From: Notospermus geniculatus
Lineage: Eukaryota > Nemertea > Pilidiophora > Heteronemertea > Lineidae
Assembly: GCA_002633025.1 (NCBI GenBank)
Contig: NMRB01000510.1
Span: forward strand, 32,710-96,709
DNA length: 64,000 nucleotides
Direction: 5' to 3'
Shown here: positions 55,952-64,000 of the stretch, piece by piece
Layout: each line of letters begins with the position of its first letter
How positions within the stretch are numbered: position 1 is the stretch's first letter
Notes under the pieces: model-generated
What the model was told of the DNA's origin: nothing
Seen by the model: only the letters and a program-made list of their open reading frames with translations
The model's database searches: none
Program-made: the position numbers and the translations under genes

Positions 55952-56090
55952 TGATTGGACAAATATTGTCCAGCGTGTAGGCCTACAGGGGAAACGATTG
56001 TTGTTGTTAGCAACATTGAACAGCAATGTTGCTAACAACAACAATCGTTTCCCCTGTAGGCCTACACGCTGGACAATATTTGTCCAATCA
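55952..56090. repeat. perfect 139-bp palindrome
   Basis: 67-bp perfect arms around the loop AACAG, extending with one mismatch to about 55943-56099. The arms contain GTAGGCCTAC and ATTGTCCAGCG. Only 18 bp separate it from the palindrome at 55863-55933. Confidence 0.95.
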
Positions 56091-56162
56091 AGTGTTGTTG
56101 GGCTCTGAATGTTGAAAAAATATTGTCAGTGCACCTACACAGACATTTATGGACCGCAAAAC

Positions 56163-56359
56163 TTAAAGGAGCACGGTATTGGATCTCAAATGCGTTATTT
56201 GACTGCCACCTAGCGGCAGTAAGACAAACTACAAAAATGCATTACAAAATGTACGCAGTAAATCGGGTCATTCGCCGACACGTAGTTAGACCCTCGGGTT
56301 GGAGAGTGGCGCGGTGGCACCGGCTGTCGAGAAAAAGTGGCAATACCGTGCTCCTTTAA
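56163..56359. mobile_element. MITE with TTAAAGGAGCACGGTATTG ends
   Basis: Perfect 18-19 bp inverted ends flank 197 bp with GC-rich inner part. No ORF. Confidence 0.85.
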
Positions 56360-56456
56360 TGTTGGGTTCGCAGAAAGATTGCCCATCGGAGGAAGAGCCC
56401 CAGGAATAGTTGCCGTTGATTCCTGTAGCCACAGACACTTATAGATGACCTCTTCC

Positions 56457-56505
56457 GTACTTACCAGGGCCAATAATGCTATGGCTTCGACCCTGACGGA
56501 AAATA
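56457..56505. repeat. empty-site relative of the 12010 insertion
   Basis: The sequence ACCAGGGCCAAT|AATGCTATGGCTTC matches the two flanks of the palindromic MITE at 12010-12148 joined without it. It belongs to a dispersed repeat present in both places. Confidence 0.8.
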
Positions 56506-57349
56506 ATGCAAATAAAAAAAGATGAATTCTGGTAGCCACACCCATCATGAACAGAGACGCCAGCTATGCGCCAGCAAATGGATAGGCTCGTTCAACATAC
56601 GAAGTAGGAGTCCGAATGGTAGAACAACTTTAATGTGAGAACATACAACTCCAACAGTCAAGGACGCAACGAATGACAAAATTTCTTACCCACACCAAGT
56701 TGGGTGACAGCTTGGGGTTGTTAATGGTAACTACTACTGGCGGATGGCCAGTCGCAAGCAAAAATCACCTCGCCGTCAATGACCGACTTGGAAGCATTGA
56801 CTTCCAAATTCGGAGTCCTGAGCCCAGGATTGGGGCCCAAATGAGGGATCAATGAGTTGGAGCCGGATATCGTGCCAAAATGTGATTGGAGATGACTGTT
56901 CATTATATTGCGGACATGAAGGGACGAATTGCATGTCCCTTTGCACGACGTGACCCCATGAAGCGCTGGTCCCTCTGGGTTCAAACCTGTCACGAATTTG
57001 TCGTATCACAGTATTCCTATCATGTCGTTAAATTCAATAGCCCGATAATGAGGTACCATCCTTTAGTCATGTAGCCAATTTGACATTCGCGTGAACCATG
57101 ATAGCTTTCCATTACCGTCAACGATTACACCTGTAGCTTTGAAGTTGCAACGCATTCGTAGAATATCCATTTGGTCTACGGTCGAGATTTCTCCAAATTT
57201 TGTACAATTCGGCTGATTGTACTACTCGCATCATAGTGGTTCTTTCTGCAGTCTTACATGTACTATTTGGCATACTGAGAACGTTCCCCACCTCTCCCTT
57301 CGAAGACAGTGTGACTGTGCGGGAAGGCGCACTTGCGTGGACTAATGTT

Positions 57350-57518
57350 TTAAAGGGCCTCTAGCGGCAGCCAGCAGGGCAGGGGAAAACCCCGGGGAAA
57401 ACCCAGGTTGAATACCTCGTACCAGTGATTACTAGTATTACGTTAAAGTGGCGCCGCCTGGCCGAAGAACCGGTACTGATAGTAGCCTAATGGCGAGCTG
57501 CCTCTAGAGGCCCTTTAA
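57350..57518. mobile_element. MITE with TTAAAGGGCCTCTAG ends
   Basis: Inverted ends TTAAAGGGCCTCTAGCGGCA and near complement flank 169 bp. It is similar in design to the element at 56163 but differs in sequence. Confidence 0.8.
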
Positions 57519-58280
57519 GGATGACGATGAATTAGTCGCTTAGATATAGAGTGAATGACGATACACATGTACTGATAAGTCTTTCTATCTCCTCAATTTA
57601 TGCTGTACACATGTACTGACATGACTGATAAGTCTTTCTATCTCCCTTGGTCTATCTTGCGATTCCAGTTTAAAGCCCATCTGTATTGAATTGTAAGCTA
57701 TTTTCAAAATAGTGTGAGGACATGTAGGAGAGTGCAGGTAGAGGTCTCATAGCCTCGTATTGGTCCCCAAAATGTTTGCATGATACGTACCGGTACTTGA
57801 AAGAATCAAGACCTACTTTTCAGTACACATTGAAAAGACTACAGGCAGAGATCTATTGTGTATTGAGATACAGCATAGTACATTTTACTAGTACATTGAC
57901 GTCGGAGGACGTACTTTGTAAATTCATCAAACTCTCATGAGTGCGATTCGACTGAGTCAACATGTCCTTGCAGACGTGGAGACGAGGGTATGATCATCAA
58001 TTACCATCACAGCCACGCAATCCAGGTTTGGAGCACTCCGATCATGGATATCTGCATCTAACCGGTCGTAGAGACGTATATTCAGCAGGCGTACATACCT
58101 TGATCCGCGCAGATCGACAGTGGATCTTTTATTGAATCAGTATGCATTGCCAGGTCCCACTCCCCGTCTCAGACAGACAATCAATAAAGTACCTTCCGAC
58201 TGTCCCAGCTCTATACAATGTTCGAAGAGACTCTATTTGTATTCATAAGAAGAATGTCTTCTTATACTATGACAGAGAGT
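57519..58280. other. no gene seen
   Basis: Includes a short direct repeat (CACATGTACTGA...TCTTTCTATCTCC at about 57565-57645) and a segment homologous to 49440-49730. No exon is supported. Confidence 0.4.
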
Positions 58281-58350
58281 GCCGCAATGAAAACATCGGC
58301 GCCTGTCACCTCTGATGTTCCGGGTTCGATCCCCGGTCGGACTCGGTACT
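58281..58350 (+). repeat. tRNA-like SINE head
   Basis: AAAACATCGGCGCCTGTCAC and the B-box GGTTCGATCCCC match the head of the SINE at 40254 in the same spacing. The body beyond is not recognisable. Confidence 0.55.
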
Positions 58351-58370
58351 TGCCGAATCGAGATATTTTT

Positions 58371-58971
58371 TTAGTGAGGTTTCGCAAATCTGACGTAACA
58401 CGAAGAACGAAATACGAAAATCAACTTCATTTTCAGGACCTAATGTATTTCCGGAGATGGTTGGTACCACAAATATCCCTGCTACTACCAGAGCGTCTTT
58501 TAGCATATCATGTATGACCGAGGGAGTTATGGTGCATCTTGAATTTTTAAATTTCCAATTCGTAGATACGAAGTGGAAAAGAAAGATAAATTTCTAAGTT
58601 AAATTTTTAAGTTTAAGGGTTATGTAAAGTGACTCGAAATCTCGAATTTTTGACGCAAAAAATCTGACTAACTGCACAAAAAATTGGGAAAATAAGGCTC
58701 GGGGGCCCTCGGGAACCGGCATAAGAAGGTGCCCCGAGCCTTATTTTCTCAATTTAGTGTGCAGTTAGTCAGATTTTTTGCGTCAAAAATTCGAGATTTC
58801 GAGTCACTTTTCGTACCCCTTAATATACACCGTAACTCTATCGGTCTAATGTCTTGCAACAGGCGTTTTTTGCGGTACCAACCCTCTCCTGAAATAAAAT
58901 ACGTCATGGAAATGAAGGACAATTTCGTATTTCGTTCTTCGTGTATCGTCAGATTTGCGAAACCTCACTAT
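58371..58971. mobile_element. TIR element with a nested palindrome
   Basis: Outer arms of about 110 bp begin TTAGTGAGGTTTCGCAAATC. A second palindrome, 58626-58810, lies at the centre (AAAGTGACTCGAAATCTCG ends, AATAAGGCTCGG near the loop). Arms on both levels are diverged by a few changes. Confidence 0.9.
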
Positions 58972-59635
58972 TGACGTGCCTATCAGGTGTCGGCGTAGAA
59001 AGATTGCCCATCGGAGGAAAAGCCCCAGAAACAAATCGTAGATATTAGTTGCCGTTGATTCCTGTAGGCACAGGACGATTGTAGATGGTATGTCCGGCTT
59101 TGGGATCTTATAGGTGTGTACATACAGTATACGCACGGCTTTCCTTATAGAATTACCACATTGATTTTACTTTCCGTTGCCAGCACGTTCAAAATGGTTG
59201 ATGGAAAAAGTGCCGACTAGATCAAATCCGATTCAGTCGCAAAGCCATTAAAACAGTGTTGCCATTTTTATGAGTTTCCAAATATTCATCAGGCTGCATT
59301 ATGACGTGCCGGCCATAACCAGTGGGTGTCGAGCCAGACACTTTTAGTATGAAACTGGATAATGAAGCTGTCGGCTTTTATACAAAAACTCATTATATGT
59401 GATGATGATGGATGAGCAACGCGTGGCGTGCATAAAATACTGATCTCGTTAGTCTTTCATAGCGGTTTTGGCCACAGCAGCCAAAAGAATGGTGGATAAT
59501 TTGTAGCTGTCTATGACCGTTTTTAAATCCCTCAACGTATCTACATATCGGATGGGCCAAAAACAAATACCGGTGGGCCCTACACTCTTTCCGTGACTAT
59601 ACTTATAGGATACATTTCACATGCGCCAATGATAG

Positions 59636-59857
59636 GGGAGAATCCAACTTACCTCGACGCGAGTCCAGGTCATAAAAATTTTGTAAGTTCTAAAAATATC
59701 GTAATATAGTAGGGGTAGCATAATGGTAGATGGAACAGCTCAGGTATAATACAAGCTGTTCCATTTACCATTATGCTACCCCTCTATATTACGGTATTAT
59801 TAGAACTTACAAAATTTTTATGACCTGGACTCGCGTCGAGGTAAGTTGGATTCTCCC
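59636..59857. mobile_element. long foldback element
   Basis: Near-perfect arms of about 100 bp (GGGAGAATCCAACTTACCTC outward, GTAGATGGAACAGCT inward) with a short loop. No coding capacity. Confidence 0.9.
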
Positions 59858-60726
59858 GTATTTTGGTGCCGGATGGGTGATCCTAAATAATACGGGGAGA
59901 CATCGGAGATGGGAGCATAAGATTCTATCACGCCGAGATTTTAGCATTTGATGAGTCATTAAGAAATGGTGCTATTTTCGAATACAATGCTGACCTAAAC
60001 CTGGAATTTCGCACCACATGCCCGAATCAACGTGTGACGTGATGTCCAGACTTTTATGACATGTAGAAGAACTGTAAAAGTTACAATCGGGAAAAGAGCG
60101 TGTGCCTACTTGTTGTACTTGACTCGATGGCTCGACGACTCGATGGTGCGATGACTCGACGACCGCCGAAATTATCCAATGAAATTCAGCTGGTTACTTA
60201 AAAAGTGGAATGGATCGACGGCGGAAGCAGACCGACGTAATGCCGCCCGTCACTGTTGCTAAGAATCAGGGCCCGCCGTTTGCATAAAAGCCGACTAGGC
60301 CTAGTATCATACTAAGTTCCCAACTGAACTCCATACATGTCTAAACATATATCTTGCCTTCCGATGATTTTGAGCCTGCATGCATCCAAATACATGGAAA
60401 AAGACTGGGTTTCAGGCACAGCCACAATCATGCATTCCACGCGCAAATGACGTCACGGCCTTAGGGTTATACTAAAAACGGGAATAGGAATGCGGTTTGT
60501 CGATGATGATAAAAATATTCCAGAGGTGGCTTATTTCATCTTCTAAAAATGTTGCATAGTAACCCTGCCAGTGTTCTGAAATGCGTAACTCGAATTAAAA
60601 TAAGGCATTGACCAATTAATTTTTAGGAAATTTAATTGGCCTTCTTCGCGCCATCGAGTTGTCGAGTCATCGAGTAAACAAGCCTTATTGTATACCCATG
60701 CGATAGATACTGATGAGACATGTATG

Positions 60727-60867
60727 CACTCTAAATTCCATTTGGTGAAAGCTCACTCCATGTTGGGTTCCATTTGGTACGGGACCATAAATTTTCTCAC
60801 TCTCCGTGCATGGAGCCGTACCAAATGGAACCCAATGGGTGAATTTCACCCAATGGAATTTAGAGTG
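60727..60867. mobile_element. foldback MITE with CACTCTAAATTCC ends
   Basis: Arms contain CCATTTGGTGAAA and TTGGGTTCCATTTGGTAC with complements; 141 bp in all. Confidence 0.85.
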
Positions 60868-61100
60868 TACGACATGTTTTGGTTTCTGGCACATCACGTA
60901 GTACCTACATTGATATTCCGTCGGACGGTAATGTAGCCGACATTGTCCATTAATCTTTTGACGCTTAACTTGCCACTATCAGACCTATAATATTTCACGT
61001 TTGCATGCGCATGTCAAAATCAGCTGCGGCGGAAGTAAGTCTGCAAAATTGAACATGCCTTGACAAAGCCAGAAATATAAATCGTGTTTTATGATGGTGA

Positions 61101-61259
61101 TAATAGGGAGTTTAAGAAATCGCACGATAAACGTTAACTTTACGACAACGTTATTTTTCATACTGCGAATTCACCAGATTATATATTGCATTTTCGGTAC
61201 AAAAAATAACGTTGTCGTAAAGTTAACGTTTATCGTTTGATTTCTGAAACTCCCTATTA
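61101..61259. mobile_element. palindromic MITE, AATAGGGAG-ended
   Basis: Ends TAATAGGGAGTTTAAGAAAT and the near complement; arms hold CGATAAACGTTAAC and ACGACAACGTT. It is the closest relative of 21334-21502. Confidence 0.88.
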
Positions 61260-63324
61260 CGTCTGCGAGAATAACGTCCCAATATTTCATCCCCTGCCAT
61301 TTTGCAGTAGTTTCTGTGTTTGTTTACTGAGGAGTTCCTTTGCTAAAGGCTCCTTTAACAAATGGTATTCAAGAACCACACTCTAGCTTTCCTTTACCAC
61401 AAAGTTGGTAAATGTAGGCCTATCCTTTAAATAAGGGACACTTTCTACAAGACTCCCTTTTTTAGCACCTAAGTGATCTGTGGTAGCAGGTCGATGTCAG
61501 TTTTCTTGAAACGACCAAACGTTTGCTAAAGGAAGGGACCTAGATAGGCGTTCTTTGGCCTGAGATAAAGGTTGGTTGAAAAAGGATTATCTGGCTCGGA
61601 AAGAAACAGGGTTAGAAGTCACTTTTTTAATAGAAATTTCACAAATTTGCTGGAAATGCACTTTATCCAAAATCGATGCAATTTTTATTTCAAAAGGTGC
61701 CTGGAGGCCCTAAATACATGTCATAAAAGCAAAAGTTGGTCCATCGAATATGTGGGGAAAAATGTATTCAAGTTTATTAGCTGTGCATTTACTTTTGATT
61801 AAGGATGTACATGTATACGTGTACATCACTAGCCGCAGTAAAAAGAGGCGTACCATCAGCTTTCTTCTGCTCTAGCACGATCTTTTTAAATCGGTTCCAA
61901 GATTAGCTCAGCGGCAATTGTTCTCACACCGTCGCGGCGGGTACTAAATCATCCGTTGCCAATGACTTGGAGCAAGAACTGCATACTAACAGAATAAATC
62001 TATGGAGCGATATGATAAAAGCTTTGTGAAAAATGGAAGCATTCTGTTTGTGTCTAGTGGGAACAACCGATGTTAGCTTTCGAGCAGTACATGTAGCTCA
62101 AAAGGTAATACCATTATAAAGGAATCAACCATAAAGGTTCAACTTACAAATTTAGCAGTTTATAAATGTGGACAATATCCCTTTAATCCTCAACAGATTT
62201 GCATTCTGACTTTTCCATATGATAGGCAAGACCCTTCTGCACGTTTACTGCAAATTGTGTTGAATTCCGACGAGTTGACCTTATGATATACAAAATGACT
62301 GAATTAATGAGAACCTCACGAACGATGTGAGCGCAGGGTCATCTGTGTACATTTGAATAGGCTGACGTACATTTGCACAAGGAGCACTAATTGTGCTGAA
62401 AATAGCTCTATTGTCCTCAGAAATGGATTTCAAAGCATCAAGCTGACAGGTTCATGTACCTCTTCACCACAAACAAAGTTGAAGCTCGTGCCTATTAGCC
62501 TACGTAAAGCCGAAATTCAGGCAGTGAGAGACATCTGGTGGCAACACATGAAGGGTATCCCTCAGTAAGTTCATCGTTCGCAGTTAAACCTCTATGGTTG
62601 ATTCCTTTATGGTAATACGGTACCATAAATGGTATATTTACGATGATACGAATTTAAGTCTTGGAAGGCCCCGATGCATTTCGGGGACGAGAAAGCCTAG
62701 GTCACAAATCCACAGGGCCCCGTACGATTTTCCCCACCCAGCGGCTTGCCGTGGATTTTAGAGATAGTACGGGTCCATTACGATTTTCATTTTCATTTTC
62801 ATGTTCATTTTCATTTCTACGGTTCAGGAATACCACAGCTTACGCGATGGCCTTATGCTGCAGGGTTTGATGTAAGGATGTAGGTTTATTTATAATGATC
62901 TTATACCTCCTTGCACGCATGAACCAGAGCAAATGAGCGACGAGTATGACAAGTGCACGTTGAATGCAGGTAAGGATTCTGTGCATCATGATGGTGTTCA
63001 AAAGTGGCAATCAAGTCTTCAGTCGTTGAGAGTCTTTCGAGCTCAATTACCGATAAAACGTGCGTCGTCACGATCAAAAGGCTTAGAATCCCTGTGACCA
63101 GTGAATCCACTGCTGCGTTATGGCTGTACGGCGGCAATAACATCACTAGGACGTACAATTATTGCCTCCTTTGATTCAGAAATGGCAGGTTGTGATCTAG
63201 GTGATTGTTTCCGCTGATCGATGGTAACCGCCTCGGGGTTACGATGAATAAAAAGGGCAGCGATACAAGTGTGGTTGTGAAAAGCCAAGGAATGTGAACG
63301 GAGCATTAAATGACGAGAAGCCAC
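61260..63324. other. no gene seen; hexamer microsatellite
   Basis: Two kilobases without a supported exon. An ATTTTC-type hexamer run lies at about 62780-62818. Short open frames here have no motif. Confidence 0.4.
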
Positions 63325-63720
63325 ATTTTAAAGCAAATGGTTCGCGGGGTTTGTTTTGATTTTTGGTGGTACCTCCCATGAAGAGTGAATCTAGCCTCCA
63401 GGCAAAGTCGTACTCCAGTCATAGGCAAAACCTGTGCAAATATGCGAACGTGCACCTGGGGACGAGGTTCCATTAAAAATTTGTTAAAATGGATTAATGA
63501 CATTTTCAAATTCAGTCGGTCAAAATGTACATTTTGTACTATTCACATTGATTTCGAAGCGGCAGATTGTGCAGAACACGCCTCCAAAGTTTGGCTGTCC
63601 AATGCATTTCCCATTAAACTAAAATCCTTCTTTCGCCTTTTTCTCAAAACGGCGCTTGATATTGAGGACATGTCAACAAACAACTGTCAACAAACCCCGC
63701 GAGCGATTTGCTTTAATAAT
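63325..63720. mobile_element. TIR element with TTAAAGCAAATGG ends
   Basis: Ends ATTTTAAAGCAAATGGTTCG (then CGGGGTTTGTT) and near complement flank 396 bp. The 122-codon frame at 63385-63753 lies inside and across its end and is not supported as a gene. Confidence 0.75.
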
Positions 63721-63729
63721 CAAGCTGAG

Positions 63730-63830
63730 CCATGTTCCCGAAGCCATCGTTAGGTTAACGATGTCGTTAAAACTGGGAAAATGCATAGCGTAACGACATC
63801 GTTAACCTAACGACGGCTTCGGGAACATGG
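63730..63830. mobile_element. foldback MITE with CCATGTTCCCGAAG ends
   Basis: Arms of about 40 bp with one mismatch (CCATGTTCCCGAAGCC then TTAGGTTAACGATGTCGTTA). The right end runs into GGGCC, resembling other GGGCC-ended foldbacks. Confidence 0.85.
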
Positions 63831-64000
63831 GCCCTGGACTTTTACGTCGCAACTGCCGAAGTCACGTTGTTCTTTGGCGCGGTGGCCACGGATGCACAAT
63901 GCGGTAATGCCGCCAGTTGTAAAATAGTGACACAGGACCAAAGAATTTCCATTCTCTTTCCCTATTTTCGTCGGTATAATCGCAAAAAAAATTATTCCCA

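Noticed and set aside
62353-62568. 71-codon plus-strand frame
   Set aside because: No recognisable motif, no splice context and no neighbouring exons; indistinguishable from chance.

Overview
The window looks like nuclear DNA of a marine invertebrate animal. It has split genes with canonical GT-AG introns, a LYST-type BEACH gene, a Helentron (Helitron2-type) transposon, tRNA-derived SINEs, and very many foldback or MITE-like elements. Frequent TAGGCCTAC and TACATGTA words and TGACCT-rich repeats suggest a lancelet, echinoderm, hemichordate or mollusc. The sequence does not decide between them. Six single N bases (6556, 21746, 25893, 26555, 51824, 53775) mark assembly joins, and several of these disturb annotation.

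Layout. 68-8987, minus strand: 22 exons encoding the C-terminal third of LYST (ARM-like, PH-like, BEACH, WD40), with one exon cut by an N. 9-16 kb: no confident gene; nested TIR elements, including a Mutator-like element with a 9-bp target duplication. 16.3-17.45 kb: an element carrying a satellite rich in AGGTCA half-sites (second copy at 25.9-26.55 kb). 17.59-20.36 kb, plus strand: two long intronless ORFs that are paralogous to each other and that I cannot assign to a family; a transposon with a perfect 9-bp target duplication sits between them. 20.4-22.4 kb: a 2-kb TIR element filled with other repeats. 22.4-30.3 kb: mostly repeats, plus three TGACGTCA sites spaced exactly 11 bp apart. 31.3-38.35 kb, minus strand: an uninterrupted 2,349-codon Helentron ORF (cysteine protease, 21-residue repeats, zinc-finger region, HUH Rep, Pif1 helicase, AP-type endonuclease), followed on its 5' side by a 34-bp minisatellite. 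39-44 kb: repeats ending in a hairpin, a SINE between 120-bp direct repeats, and one good candidate exon. 45-50.5 kb: a nested set of TIR elements containing seven copies of one GC-rich MITE. 50.7-64 kb: more foldbacks, a 1-kb near-duplicate across an N, and no convincing gene.

The genes do not form a pathway. LYST is the host gene. The Helentron is the only complete mobile coding unit. The paralogous ORF pair is the main candidate for an undescribed gene family. The recurrent structural theme is long palindromes: elements share short termini but have unrelated arms, and in one case two palindromes share a core but have unrelated arms. All family calls are from reading the sequence; no database search was run.
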